Part shown: positions 23,001 to 38,000 of the stretch, in pieces
Layout: each line of letters starts with the position of its first letter
Numbering within the stretch: the first letter of the stretch is position 1
Assembly: GCA_013396915.1 (NCBI GenBank)
Contig: VWZL01000578.1
Span: 33,516-97,515 of the forward strand
Reading direction: 5' to 3'
Source of the DNA: Stercorarius parasiticus
Lineage: Eukaryota > Chordata > Aves > Charadriiformes > Stercorariidae
Length of the DNA: 64,000 nucleotides
Program-made: the position numbers and the translations under genes
The notes under the pieces: generated by a model
The model's database searches: none
The model's input: the letters and a program-made list of their open reading frames with translations, nothing else
What the model was told of the DNA's origin: nothing

Positions 23001-26000
23001 AGCCCTGAGGAGAAGGACTTGGGAGTGCTGGTGGACGAGAAGCTCAACATGAGCAGGTAATGCGCACTTGCAGCCCAGAAAGCCAACTGCATCCTGGGCT
23101 GCATCAAAAGAAGCATGGCCAGCAGGTCGAGGGAAGCGATTCTCCCCCTCTACTCCACTCTTGTGAGACCCCACCTGGAGTACTGTGTCCAGCTCTGGAG
23201 TCCTCACCACAAGAAGTACGTGGACCTGTTGGACTGGGTCCAGAGGAGGGCCACGAAGCTGATCCGAGGGCTGGAGCACCTCTCCTATGAAGACAGGCTG
23301 AGAGAGTTGGGGTTGTTCAGCCTGGAGAAGAGAAGGCTCCAGGGAGACCTTATAGCAGCCTTCCAGTACCTGAAGGGGGCCTACAGGAAAGCTGGGGAGG
23401 GATTCTTTATCAGGGAGTGTAATGATAGGACATGGGGTAATGACTTCAAACTGAAAGAGGGTAGATTTAGATTGGATACCAAGAAGAAATTCTTTACGGT
23501 GAGGATGGTGAGGCACTGGAACAGGTTGCCCAAGGAAGTTGTGGCTGCCCCATCCCTGGAGGTGTTCAAGGCCAGGCTGGATGAGGCTTTGAGCAGCCTG
23601 GTCTAGTGGGAGGTGTCCCTGCCCAGGGCAGGGAGGTTGGAACTAGATGATCTTTAAGGTCCCTTCCAACCCAAACCATTCTGTGATTCTGTCATCAGAT
23701 CTCTTCCAGGGCTGTTTTTTCTTTTTGTGGTATGAGGATATTCACAAGGATGAACTTTGATTTAGAGCAGGTAGTCTCCCTTTCTTTCCTCTTAAGTACT
23801 TGAAAGGGATTTTTGCTTTGTGTCTGTCTTCTCTGTTGACTAAATCTGAAGGAGGCATGGGTAGACCAGTGACTACAGGCCGAAGTTAACCTAATAGCTT
23901 TCAAATACACTCTGTGTAGCGTGACTACTGGCTAGTTAGGATATTCACACTCTGCAGCTACTGTCGTAGCCAGTATCCCAGCTCTCTCTAGTTATCAGAG
24001 TTCTCATCTACTTATCTGTCAGGGGAACAAAATACTTAATAATGTGATTATTTTTTTTCTGAATCGTTTTCTGAATAATAAATATTATTTATATGTGACT
24101 TTGCTGTTCTGTTGCAAGCATCAGGTCCTAAAGCTGAAGTCTGTTTAGCAGACTGAACTTTACATTGATTTTTGTTAATGATCTTTAAGAAATACAGGTG
24201 ATGTGTTAAAATTATTTCTTTAATGTACTGGTGCTTACTTCTGCCATTTGTTTCTCTTCATTTCACTTATAAACACGCTATTTCTGAACAATAGCTATTC
24301 CATAATTTGAAGGATGCTTGACTAGTTTTTTAATTGGGCTAGCTCTCTTGTCCTTGACTCAAAGAAAGTATGAATTCTCTCAGCGAATGGCAATTTATAG
24401 CAAGACAGCTATAAGTCAATGAGGTAATGGAGTTCTGCAAAGTATTATCTATGCACCCCCGAATGTTTTAATTCCAAGCAAGTTTGAAGATAATCCTCGA
24501 AAGCATGGTTTCAGATCAGAGAACTCTGCACTGCAAAGAGAACCTTTTAATATGTATAACTGACAACTGTAAGGAAGGACTTGTACTTCCAGGCCATGAA
24601 GGTAGTGAACAAGCTACTGGGTTTAAGTTTTTTGGGTTTTGTTTGTTGGAGTTGTGGTTTTGTTTTGGGGGTGGTTGGGTTTTTTTTCTCTTAACAGTAG
24701 AGGATAAAGGTAAACCATTACTATAATAACTGTTCTGCACTGTTGCAAAATTTAGAGAAGTAAAGTTGAAGTTGGTGAAGGACACATGGCATACCATGCC
24801 TTGTGCTATGAGTTGCAGTGAAATGCAGAGTTGATTTATGGAAGTCAAGAAATCTTTTAAATTTATAACAGTTTCTTTCACTTGCTATGGTCATGAGGCT
24901 TCAGCCTGTGTATAAAGATGTCATAGTTCTATGCTGTTGTACATGAATGTTCAGTGCTAAAAAATGTAGTTAAGAATTGGTGTTTTAGAAGAACTTTTAA
25001 ATACAAAAGTCAGTATTCTCTGGAAAAAGGAAATACAGATCTTGTGAAATTGATCATGGCGTGTGCTCCAATGTGTATTTGCAGGATCAGGTATGTGCCG
25101 TTCTTCGTTTAGACAATATTTAGGGACCTAACAGAGCTGTTTCAAGTAGACAGAACTTGCACTGTTGAGATGTTGATGATGCATATGTAACCTCAGAGCT
25201 GCTTCAAATCCTTATGATTCCAAGTAGCTTCTAAGCCTGAATGTTGAAGTGCTTTCTCATTCTTCATTAGAGAGCCTTAAATAAGGCTCTGTAAGTGCTC
25301 TTCCAATCAGTAGTACATAAATATTTCAGCTATTCCTGACAGCTGTGTGTGTTTGAGAGATGTATGATACATTAAATGGAAGTCAATACAGTAAATCAAA
25401 TTGAGGGAATGCTTTCTTTCCTATTAAGAAAACTATTATTTGCAAAATTATGTTTTACTATTCAGAATGTAAAATGATTAAGATAAACATAGCCAGGGAA
25501 CTCTTACCAAAAAAACCACCCACAACCAAAACAAACCAACAAAAAAAACACCAAACTCCACAACATACGTGCGTATCTATGGTTTTTCTCCTTTAAGGTA
25601 GCTGCCTTTCTTAACTTTTTCTGAGAATAATTTTGGTGTAAGTTACAAGTATTTCATCTCCTAATAAATCCAAAAACTTTTGAAAAGAGGCTATCAGCAG
25701 GAAACTTCTAAAACCATCCATTTGGCTCTTCTTATTTTATAGAAAGGGAAATTAATAAACCCTTGTAGTTTTTTGACTATACCTTCAGGATTTGACATTG
25801 TTGCTAAAACCGCATGATTTTCAAAGTTGTTATTTGACCAATTTTGAAAGTAAGAAAAAATGGCTTAAAATAGCTTTGCGATTTTTCTTGAATAAATTTT
25901 GTTTTGTTTTGAACAGAACTTCTTGGTATACATAAACAGGCAACAGTAGGCTTTTTGACATTGATGGAATCTCTGAGATATTGTAAGGTAAGTTGTTTAA

Positions 26001-29000
26001 GATTTTTTCTTTCATTAACGTGTTGTGGGCTTCTTTGACAGTATTACTAAAAGCTTCGCTGTGTATAACTGGAGATACTAAGCAACTTTCAAAGTATATT
26101 CAACCTCAAATTGAAATTGAGAGTAATACTATATTATTGTTAAATGCATCTTACTGAATAAAAGTGGTTTGCTATTTAAAATAGAACTTCATTGCACCTA
26201 TTTAATATAGGTGGTTAGAAGCTTATGTTTTTACTAAAATAATGTTTAATGCCAGTTATGTAAATAGTTATAAAACTGTCAAGTCCAAAAGTGGCTTGCT
26301 GTTGTGAATGTTGCAGTTTTATTGTTCACTTTTTATGCTATCACTGTCTTCCATTTAAAATAAATAGCCATAAGTAAAAATGGTAAAACTACTATTAAGT
26401 AAATGTGTTTTGAATATAATATATTCAAGACGTAAAAGTTACTTCATGTATTCATCTGTAAGCATCTGAAAGTAACTGAAGTACAGTGTTACCCATATTG
26501 TTTCTTCCTGTTGTGACACAGAATTTCTTGATTTAAGGTTTTTATTTGAGCAATTTTATGCTTTACAAATACTACTTTTGAAGCAGCATTAATACTCGTG
26601 TTTTCAAAAGGCTTTTTGGTTGTTCTTTGCTTCCTTTTCAATCTCTATTGAATTCCTTTAACTTAGCTCAGGGTTAAAGGATTATGTAGTTTGCAGAATG
26701 TTGGCATATTGGCTGTAGCTAGCTGTCCCTTCATTCATTAAATAAGTGTCAATTCTCAATAGATTCATCCAAAACCAGCTAATAAGTGGACTTCTACCTC
26801 ATTTAGCATCCGATTATAGTGTTGTTAAGCATAGGGTTACTTATTCATGTGCAGTGTTTGAAGCATGTCTCCAAGGTTGAAATAAGGAGTATTGTTGATA
26901 CCACTTTCCCACTGCTGTCTTATTCCAGTTAATCATCGTAAGCTATGTTGTTTTCAAAGTCAAACAGGAATCAGTGATCAAAATTAGAATCTTAAGTATT
27001 TTGTGCTGTTTTGTCATTTCATCGAATATTGTATAGTAGTTTTCAGAGCAGTTGGGACTTCACTAACTGAATTGTCATTAACTTGATCACTAACTAATTG
27101 AATTTTCTGGGTTTGCTTTATGTTTCTGATTTTGTTGTACTTTTTAAGGTTGGCTCCTATTTGAAATCTCCGAAGTTTCCCATTTGGATACTGGGCAGTG
27201 AAACACACCTCACAGTCTTTTTTGCCAAGGTATGTTAGTTGTGATTTTTGGTAACCTCAGGCAGATAAACACCACATAAATTCAAAGTTCAGGTCTTGCT
27301 ACAATGTGAGTCATGTGGCTTTGATGTAAAAATGTAGTCACCAAACCTTTTAATTAAGCCTTCCCTTGAAGGCAGAGTTGTTCAAATGGTTTAATGATAT
27401 GTCATAAATTTTAGTGTAGTCTTTTGGTTCTGTCTTAATTTATTGGGCTAGAGGAAAGGTATGCTTTAGAACACCATAATTGGGATAAGTACTGTCTCAA
27501 ATTTCTATAGTGAAGAGAGAGATAAGGAAATTGTTATGTGTAGGTGCCTGTTAGTAGTTTAATCTAGCTGACAGTACTTCCACAATTTTTAATCTATAAC
27601 CATAGTTTTTTGTTCTAGATTAAAAATGAATATCAGAATTGTTATGAGAATTCCTTGTATTCATTCTGTGAGATATGTACTGTAATCTGTGAAGCATAGA
27701 AAATGCTTTTGAGATGAGTTCTCGGTTTAAAGTCTTAGACCAAATTTTATAAGAAGACAATTTCTATTTCTTCAGTATAAGATTTTAAGTTGTTTTCCTC
27801 TACATTTTTTTATTTCTAGAACACTTGTTTCTGATTAAAAATATTTACTGAAACTTTACATGGTACTTACTAGTATATTTATTAGTACTTATTAGGACTG
27901 AACTCTCCTATACTTAATATGTTACAAATGAATGAATATTTTAGGTATAAATCTTGAAAGTAAGTGCTATAAGATACGACAGACTTAGTACTAATTTCTT
28001 TAACTGTTGAATTTCCTTAAGGAAAACTTTGGCCTAATCTTTAAAAACAGGACACAAAAAAGTTGGAGTTGTTTCTTAAAAACAAACTAACAAACCTCTA
28101 CGATACATTGGAAGCTTACTTGTGGTATTTCTTTACCTTTAAACTTAAATTAAAAATCCTTTAAATTATTTAGCCTATGTTGTCCATCAAATATTGTTTT
28201 GCAGATTCTAATGCAAATGCTATACTAGAATTTCCCTGAATTCCTTGTGTCTGATAAATGCTCTTTCTTCAGTACTCCGTGGTAATAGAAAAATCTGTAT
28301 CCCCCTTTGGATGTTTGTTTTCTGCCTTGCTCTCTCCCCAAACAGTCTTTCCTACAAAAGTTTTTTGATTTCAGTTTTGAAATTTGATACACAATTTTTA
28401 TTAATTATACCATCGAAGTCAGTACCTTGTCATATAGACAGCAGTCTGACGCCAGTAGGCCTCTGTTATACAAATCGAGTGTACCTGTCCAAAATATTAC
28501 TACACTTTCTAACGTTTTGTGTCTACAGTGACCATTTCCAGGTAGAAATCCATTTCTGATGCTCTTTCTTTTAGGATGTTGAGGGCTGTTTGCTGGGTTT
28601 AAAGTAACTGGGCATTAATGTCTGGTGCCTCCAATATAGATTGGTTCCTCTTTCTTCACTGAACTCCCCTTAGGCTGTGGAAAGCTTCATCTTGTGATTA
28701 ATGTCTTAGGAACTAAAAAGTAGGAAAAGGAAGCAACATGGGCTTAGTAAAGAATTTCCCAGATATTTTTTTTTTATGAAAAGAAGTAGGAGCTGAAGGT
28801 GTGTAAAACTTCCAAGAGTCCTTGCATTTTTGCTATGCATGTCTGACCTCACCCTTTCTAAAGTAAAGGTTGGTGAGCATTTCAGATGGAGCAGAGATGT
28901 CAGCTACAGCGGAAATACAAATTGTGTCGGCAATTCATTATTTTATCAGTTGAAGCTACATGCCAAAATCTACAGGAAGAAACTTGAATTCATTGCCAAT

Positions 29001-32000
29001 GGTTAGTCAGCAAATTGTTAGTGTGTGTAGTTGTCTAGATGGTGCTTGATACTGAGGATATAACTTCTAGCTTGATGGTGAGTTCGATTACATGAGAAAG
29101 AAATCTTCAGAACAGAAAGGGGAAACTGGAGCGTGGAGCCAAAAGCAGTGCAGATTAAGTTTGGAAAAAAAACAATTACAGCTTTAATTTTTTCAAGCTG
29201 CATATGATTTACAGGAGCCTAAACCCTTATGTTTAAATAGAAGAACATTAGGCAATTATTAAGCAGAAGAATAGTCACTTTTTGTTATTACCTGAGTAAT
29301 TGGGCCTAGGAACCTAGAAAAAGCAGTCTTCCTAGGTTACTGTTGCTATGGACAAGTAGTGTGGGGAAATTAGGGAACGGGACAGAATCTTCTTTGCTAT
29401 CTCAGGGACTTTTCTTGAGCATGGAGGTTCAACAAGCAAAAGGTTTTACTCAAATTCTGCATACCACCCTACTCAAAGAAAGTTGGCTGCTGTTCTTTAG
29501 TACTCAGATACTTCACTCAGATTTTTCCATTTGATGTGGGGCACAGCAATAAACAGCAATTGTCCTCGTAACTGTGGAAAGAAAGATCATCCACCTTGCT
29601 TTTCTATCTCAGAACATTTTGAATTAAATGCTATAGACATCTGTTGCTATCTGTCAGAATAGATTTGCATTTCTTTCAGAGAAATGTTTTTCAGTCATAC
29701 TTTCTAAAATAAATACATCTGTCCATAGCTGCCATTCTAAAACTTCCTACATTTTCAGTGGATTTTAATGAATGACCAAAATGCAGCATGGCATCTTTGG
29801 GCTGAAGATCACGCTTATAGCTTGAATTGAAAATTAAAAAATGAACTAAAGTGCATAACTGGACTTAAGTTCTCTTGTAGCTGCTGCTGCTGCATGAAAT
29901 AGCCTTAAACAGCAACAGCTGAGTCAATTCCTAGTTTTAACAAAAGTCTACCACTGGGTCAGCAGTTTATCCCATTACTAAAATAATAGAGATTTTATTC
30001 TATCTGCATGGTCTTCATCTCCACATCTTGATTGTCAAAACTCATTTGGTATGTACAGAAATATTAGCCTCATTTTACTACAAGGAATTGGAGGTAGAAA
30101 GAAATTATTTCAGAAATCATTTCTTCCTTAAAATGGCAATTTTGATTGAAGCACGTTTTATTGAAGAGGATATCAGTAGGTTTTTCTTCCTGGGACTTAG
30201 CTGACCTGTCACCAGCCAAACAATTACTCACAGTTATTACAGATATTTTGGAGACAACCATGCAGACACAGGAAGTCAAAATGCAGTGGTTAGTCTCCTA
30301 TACAAAACATGAAACATGAGAATACTCATCACAATGTTTTAATCCGCTATCCCCCACTTCAGTGGAACTGTTCTTTCTAGATGAAAGAAAATAGAATCTG
30401 GAAACATCTGAAATGAAACTTCACTTGCATCTTCTGTATTTTCATTTCTAAGGCAGACTACATTGAGCAAACATACTACAGCTTGTCTGCAGATGAGTAT
30501 GTAATGAAGTTGGAAAGGAGATATAAACATTTGTATTACCTAAGTAGTTAGTTCTTCAGAACTCTGATACTTATGTGTATCATAAGAGCTGAAAAAACTT
30601 GTGTGAATAGTTGGGAAGTGGGGGCAAATGTTAGCAGGGAACCATATTTAATACCAGTATATTTTTTTTTTCTTTCAGTTACAACTATGTGTGTATAAGG
30701 CCAGAAAGTTGCTTGATATTCAGCAATCCAGATTTAACGTTTACTGAAAAAATAAGGGTGGCGGCTATTACTCATAGTGGTCATGGACTCTGCATTTGCA
30801 ACAAGGTAGCTTTTCCCTGAACAAAGTGAGTGTTTAGCTTCCTCATAGGCACCTAAATCCAAGCAGCCATTGTTTATGCCTCTCCCTGCCCTCCCTTTCA
30901 GTGAATAAGAAAACTTTCAAACGGCCTCAGGCCAACAAAAATAAACAAGGAAGCTTTCATCTGACACACTTGAGTATCCCTGCATGCTGTGTCAGATGGT
31001 GCTAACACAAATTGATGGCATTGTAAATGTCCTCTAAAAATCAACTTTAAAGTTACAGTCTTTTTTTTATTATTGTTTATTGCAGGGAAAAGAGAGAGTG
31101 AGAAGTGGGGCAGCTCTAAATTACTTAATGTAGAGATAAGGCTGTGATGCTGTGGATCAAGTGCTGTATGGTCAGTTCTTGGTTATTTTTATGATACTCA
31201 TAGGAAGTTATGACAAGCTGAGACTATTAAGAACTTTTAGGAATGTCAGAGTGTGGTCAGATAATGTATAAAAGAATATCAACAGGTTGAAATGTTATGT
31301 GCAATATAACAAGAAAATGTTTTAGTGCAAACAATAAGAAAAACAACAGCAGTTTAATAGCTGCTTTCTAAATTCTGTCTGCTGACATGCAAACTCACGT
31401 GGTCTGGAAGTTTGAAGTCAAGACTCTTTGAAAGTGAAAAGACAGCACGGAAAGGGTGTCTGTCTGGTGACTTCAGGTGATTGAAACTGTACATGGGGAC
31501 GCTTCAGGGCTGTGTAAGCTTTTAAAATAATACCTTAGTCTGTTCCCAGGTCTTGGAGAACACAGGTCACAACAGAATCAGCTATCCATTTTCAGTTACG
31601 GCATTGTAGCATATCTAGACTTGAAGAATCAGATAAGCAGAGGAAATTCCTGGCTGAGATATCTGAATAAGTTACAAATTACTGCTTTTCAAGGGAAGTG
31701 TGGCTGTTTTGCTGTGTAAGGACTGTACTTATGGTTTCAGATTGCGTTTTTTTATTTTTCTAACTGTGATCACTGTAACCTGTTCTACATATTCTCAGGG
31801 CCTTTCTTCAGCATCCTTGATCGTATTGTCTCTCAGAAGAAAGAATATTCACTTATTTTCCTAAACAATCTTTTTGATCAAAGTTCAACAGAGGGACACC
31901 TGAGCAAACACTGACACTGGTATAGGAGATCCTGAATTTGGGTCAGTGGTGTTTACCAGAACTGGGCTAAGAGGGTGTGTTATTGGGTACAGCATTTAAT

Positions 32001-35000
32001 CTCAGAACACCAACAGAGAATGTCAATGGCCATGAAAGAAAATGAGATGCATGTGTAAAAATTCAGCCATTACTAGTATGTGTTAACAACTCTGGTCTCT
32101 GCAAAAGTAACCTGTGTATATCCAAATGAATTATACTTATCCTTTAACTTAGGAACTCTTCTGCTTTGGCAAGGTAGTAGAAAATATCTATGCCCATCCT
32201 TTTTTTTTTTTTTTTTCCTTCCTTCCATCACTGGTGAATGCAAATAATCAGATTTTGAAAAATTCTTTCTTCATCAGAGAAGAAATGAAAGTTAAAGTCA
32301 GATTTTGAAGAATTCCACTTCAGGAAATGGTTTCAGAGTGTGTGGTTTCAGAGTCTTTAGTTTCCATGAGTAAGTGTAATTGAGAGTGGTTAGGACAGTA
32401 GTCTGGATATCGAGTAGAAAGAATATAGATGCATGAGGCAACTGCAGAAATAACTGCTGGGCTTAAGTAGGGTTTAAATTTTCCGTGTACTGATAAAGAG
32501 GAGGGAGAGAAATGCTCTCTGTTCTTGACAATAGCTCTGACCTGGCTAAATCAGCAGTGAATCTTCAAACACTTCTATTAGCTGTTAATTTAAGAGCTCC
32601 TTTCTGCAAGAAGAGACCCCTTTTTAAAATTAATATTAGAGCAGGATGTTTCCTGTGGGATCTGTGGGCCCCCAAATACAATTGAAGTTACTTTATTGGT
32701 TGGTTTAAGCTTCATGGTGTAAACACTATTGCTAAATGAATTTGAATTGTTTTGAATAACGCAGTAGTTCATAAGGGTTGCTTTGTCCAAATAAGTTTCC
32801 CAGCAGAAACGTCAAGTCTCTTTAGAATAACGGTCTCATAGTTGACAGGGGCCACCTCAAAATAAAATACTTCTGTGAGGTATTTACCCTGTTCTAACTT
32901 TGCAAGATCACAAAGCATAACTGTGAAACCTTATGTTGCTCTTTGTGGGTCTCCTCCAATTTTACTTGCAGATGAGTTTGTTCCCACTACAGATGCGTGT
33001 TTCTCTCTATGAACAGACACTTCTGGGCAGTTTCTTTGGTTATTGCTTGTTTGGGAGGTTTCCTATGGGGAAATGGGGTCTTTTTTCCATTCATGTAAGT
33101 GATTTTTCCCACCAGCATTTATCCAAGTAACTTCCAGATTTTGTCTAAACTATCCATTGTAGTAAAAGAGACTTTATATGTGATGCAACAGTATATGGTG
33201 GCATATTTGTTTTTAATGAAACAAGTTAATTATATCAATTTAACCAAAGGCTTTATTTTCTCTAAAGGTAACAAATCTGGAGCACTGTCACTTATGAAGT
33301 CTCTGTATTTCTATTTCTCCTTTTTTTCATTAGAAGTGTAGTTTTTGCTTTAAGTGGAGGTAGCTTTCTTGAGAAACTTCACCCATCATACGATTTTTGG
33401 CTTTGCTTGGGAGAAACATTTCTATCTCCTATTTTCCTGTTTACACATTGTTGGAATGAGACAGTTGCAAGGAAAAATCAGATCTCTCTGTCTCCTCTTA
33501 GTTTTTGACGGTCTGTACTTCAACTGTAATAAAGGAATTTTTAAATAGTGGAGAAACCAAAGCTCCTCAGACTGGCTATACCAGTTTTCTGTAGGACAAG
33601 TTCTTTTTCATGTCTTGCACAAGGTTTGGGAAAGAAGAAAGGGTTGTGAAGAAGCCAGGTATCCCTCTCCAATCCAAGAGATGAACAACTAATTCTGGTT
33701 TTGCTACCCCCCTGACATCCTTTCAGGCCTACAAAGTGTCTTGGAGAACTTTGGTCTTCCAAGAAGAGCAGAGTTATGCAGAGGACAACAGAAAGGTTGA
33801 GTGGGAAGACTGAGGTGTACATGTCTGTGGTAGTCAGGTGGGGCTGATCTGTAGAGCTAGAAGGGTAGGGGTCATAGATCATTGTGCCATAAGAAAACCA
33901 GTAATAGATGTAACAGAGGATAAATCATATTCTAATGTAGTAGACCGGAAACACTGTGATTATGACATACGTTATTGCATCCTAAATCAAAGAGACTCAA
34001 GAGACTAAAAGTTTTCAGGATTTCAGTAGGACTGACTTGGATTTTCTAGTTTTAGGGTTGGTGATAGAAGGTTGTCACTCCATCTTCCAGAGTCAAGTAG
34101 GACTCTAGCTACTCAGGATTTTGGGGTCTTTTGGGTATAATTAGAAGGGTGGAGTGTGATGAGTCCCTACCACACAGTTACAAAGAGGCCTTGAAATGGA
34201 GAGACAGCTATACAGACTTTATTTTTTCTAACCTAGTACAGTAACTAAAAATGTGGAGCTAGCTAGGAAGAGAAAGCCGTAACCATGGGAACTAATGACA
34301 CATGATTGACTCTATCAAGACTGGAGTATGGTAACATACCCATATATGTTGAAGAAATCGCATGTGAAAAGTATTAAAGAGCATTCTGGTGGTCTTCTGG
34401 TTCCTAAGGTTGGGTGGTGAAGTTGATGTCTCTGAGCACTGAGAGCTGAGAAACGAAATCTTTGGGCAGTGATGGGCATTTTGACAATTTGCGGCAAAAA
34501 CTCAGAAGTGAGAATATTTAGGCATTAGGTCAAGGTCCTGTAATGCTTGTATTGCTCTTGTCAGAGGTGCTGTGCATCCCATAATCATGACTAGCAATTA
34601 TGAGGACTTACTACTCAGATCATAAAGAGGTAAATCGGTCATGAGGTTTTGCATTATTTATTCTTAGAGTCGAGACATAGAAATTGTAATGTAGAGGTCA
34701 TTAAACTGAGAGATGAAAGACTGAACGTTAATCTAAAAAATTATTCGGGATTTACCATCCTACAAGAATTGTACTCACTGTGTTTACCCCGATTCTCTGA
34801 CTAATTTCAGCCATTTAGTCATATCTGTATGTTCTCTAAAGTTTTAGAAAATTTTTAACATTCATCCCATTATATACAGCTTTCACGATGATCATTTAAG
34901 GGCATTTTTCATGGTTGGCTGATACAGACCATGAAATGTAATTGTATATGCCCCTAAGCAAACAAGCAAATTACTTCCTTTTGGGAAAAGTCTTCTCATC

Positions 35001-38000
35001 CATCTGTTTTCTTTCAGAAGGGGAGGTTCGGTTTTTATATATGAAGTAGTTGAGAGTAGGGCTGCTTGGGTGATACCACTTTTCATGTGTTAATGTTTGA
35101 GTTGTTCCGATTTTTGGTCACTGAATTATTTCTCATGAAATGTAACATGGTTTGATACTGTTTTGTGCTGAGGTAGATGAGAGAATTACTTTGCACGCTG
35201 TTTCCAAACCTGGATGAAAACGTGTAAAATGGGTTGGGGGGGGTAGTTCTAGCAGTTCCAATAGGAACTTTTGAGCCAGCAAAATTTAGATCTAAAAATT
35301 CAAAATAAAACACTACCACTTGTTGCATGAACTGCCCTTTGAAAGGAAGGAAGGAGGGATGAAAGACAGAAGGAAAGCAAGCCAGCACAATGAAGAGAAC
35401 CTTTTCTAGATCCGCAAATGAGAACTGAAGGAATTTCCCATAAACTGCGAAGCTCTCAATTTAGTGTATTGTAGGAGCACTTCTGAATTGGAAAACTTAC
35501 AAAGAAAATATGCTTAAGTAATGGCCATGAATATCACATTAACCATTTTTATAAAAATTGTATTCCTTAATCATTTCAAGTCTATTTTAAATACAGTTAG
35601 GAAGAAAAGTGATTCTAATAGCCATCTTTTTGTTCAGTTTTCCAACTTCCTAGTTACCTTCAAAGCATATGCTCTGTTTACTTTCTGTTTGCTGAGGTCG
35701 CATTTCAGTTGGTTAAGAAACAAACTTTTGTCTGATTTTTTTTTAAAGATTAGCAGTAGGATGTGGGAACATATTTGAGAGTAAGGTGCAGTCAACTCCA
35801 TGAAACAATATTTTGACTATAATTTAAATGATACATTGTTTCTGAACAATGCTAGTTATATTTTCAGTGGAATAGATTGTAGCAGTGAATGTGTAAAGCA
35901 CCTGTTGTGAAAAATGCCCAAAGCAGTACAGAAATGGTGGTTCATTTACTGTTCATTTGTAGGCAGAGCAGTCCTGAGGAGTATTTTTTCCTTTTCCTCA
36001 TAGTAGAATGAATAACTTTCATATGTAAACTGAAATTTGAGACTAGAAGGTAATGGATTGGGTCCTACTCCATAAAAGTATTTATTAGCATCTAGAAGGA
36101 TTTATAGCCTCCTGTTTCAGGAAGCAGGGTATGAACAATATCTAGTTTGTATGTATGTTAGCCTATCAAATGAAAGGCTGATTTTTTTTTTAAAGAAACA
36201 CATTTTAGTTTTTTCTTTCTTTTTGGTAGTATATCCAGAGTGGCTTGCAAATAGTAAATGCATCAAAAACATTGCTAAATGCAATTTTATAATTCATAAG
36301 TCGCTGTATCAAGTAAATTCTGAAAGTCAACATACTGCATAGAAACAAAGGCTGAGAACATCATTGTGTCATTCTGTATCCCTTTTAGGTGTGAAACCAA
36401 TGTTGGTTCCAGCTATATTTGATACAATAGCGAAGACTTTGGCCCTGAGTCATCACATGACGGGTAGATATTATGTTTTTCAAATTTGGAGGAATAGGCA
36501 TCCTGGCTCATTATTAAAATATGATTAATAAATTGGTAGAATTTTTAATTGTATTGCAATTTTTAAATATCACTCAAATTGGTATTTACAGAAAGGTGTT
36601 GCATTAAAAAAAAAAAGTTATTCCTCATTTCAAATCAAGCGAAAAACAAAATGGTGATGGCTTTTCCCTCCATCGTTTGCTTCTTCCACTAGTCAGGTGC
36701 CCTGCCTCTCCAGGTACAAGTTCTACTCAATTCTGCTACAATTATCACTTTAGTTCCATTTTCAGCTATATTAAATAGTCAAGTATCATTTATGCTATTG
36801 CTCAGATAACAATGCATTGCGATGCAGCCATCCAGTGAGTCTCGACCTGAAGTTTTTTTGAATGCACCTTTTTTAATATAATGTGCTCTCATATGTTGCA
36901 TTACTTCCCCCCCCCCCAGCCCCCGCTTCTCATAAAGTGTATCCACCTCACTCAATGCATAAACATTTACCAGGTGCTGTCTTGATTCTGCATTTGGCAC
37001 ACACTATGTTTGCAGCTATTCCAGTCTGCTGGTAATGTTCTGAAATTATATACGTGTTCTTGCATAATTAATTTACAGACACCTTCCTTCTCTTGGGTCA
37101 TTGCTACTGAATATTAAACAGCACAACTTAGAATCTTTCTGGTGTCTGATGGCGTCCAAGTTGTGTATGCATTAGTGATTAGCTCACAGTAGATCTTGGC
37201 CTGAAAAATACAACTCTGCTTCAAAAGCCCTTTTCTCATTTGTCTTTTTAGTGTTCTAAATGATTTTACACTTCAGCTTCCTGCATGTTTTTGGATATTT
37301 TTCAAATTTCACCAAAATAATAGTACTATTCTTTCTGTTTGAGCGCTCTTGGTAGTGGAGCAGGTGTAATTACACCCTAATCAATTTGTAGTTTGTTCAG
37401 TATTTGTGAGGAGATAGAGTGGAGAGGCATAAACTTCTATTACCTTGAAGACCTTCTAAAGTCTTAGCCCAAAAGCTTTGACTTGATAAATTTAGTGCAC
37501 TTTTATTTCCTGATAATTTACAAATAATTGAATATTATGCAACCAATTAGGAAGTAAATATTAGCTTTCTTAATAGTTAATCTGGCATCAAGTGAAGAAT
37601 GGAAAGAAAGGTGTTAGTTTCATGCAGTAGAATACTCCTTTGCAGAAAGTAACTGCAATGGTATGCTCCACTGTTCACATCAGGCTTTGGCATGACTGGG
37701 TATTTATGCAAGACGTAAGACATAGGTAAAAATTGCTGTTCTAGTCATAAGTTGCAGCCTCAGCACATGGAGGGGAGCAAAAAAGCTGAGTTAAGTTTCC
37801 ATGCTTTTTCAAGAAGTATGTATGCATGATTGTCAAAGTCTCTAAAGAAATACAGGTCAGTAAATTAACCAATATAGGACAGCAAGTAGTATATTCATAG
37901 TCAGACGTTATCTTCGTGGAATCATTCTAGAAATGGTATTTTAAAAGAGAAATTTTTGAGTCATTTCCGCACAATTTTTTTTACCAGTCCCAAAATCTAA

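Larger units (their letters stand above)
19699..25916 (+). other. Intron 8 (6.2 kb), transposon-rich
   Basis: Between 19986 and 23692 it holds an old CR1 fragment, a hairpin, a short tandem repeat, a truncated LTR, a CTCF-like motif and a younger CR1, each listed separately. The remaining 2.2 kb before exon 9 has two low-complexity tracts (G/T-only and A/C-rich). Confidence 0.75.

Noticed and set aside
22728..23516. 262-codon minus-strand frame
   Set aside because: It is the antisense shadow of the CR1 reverse transcriptase frame.
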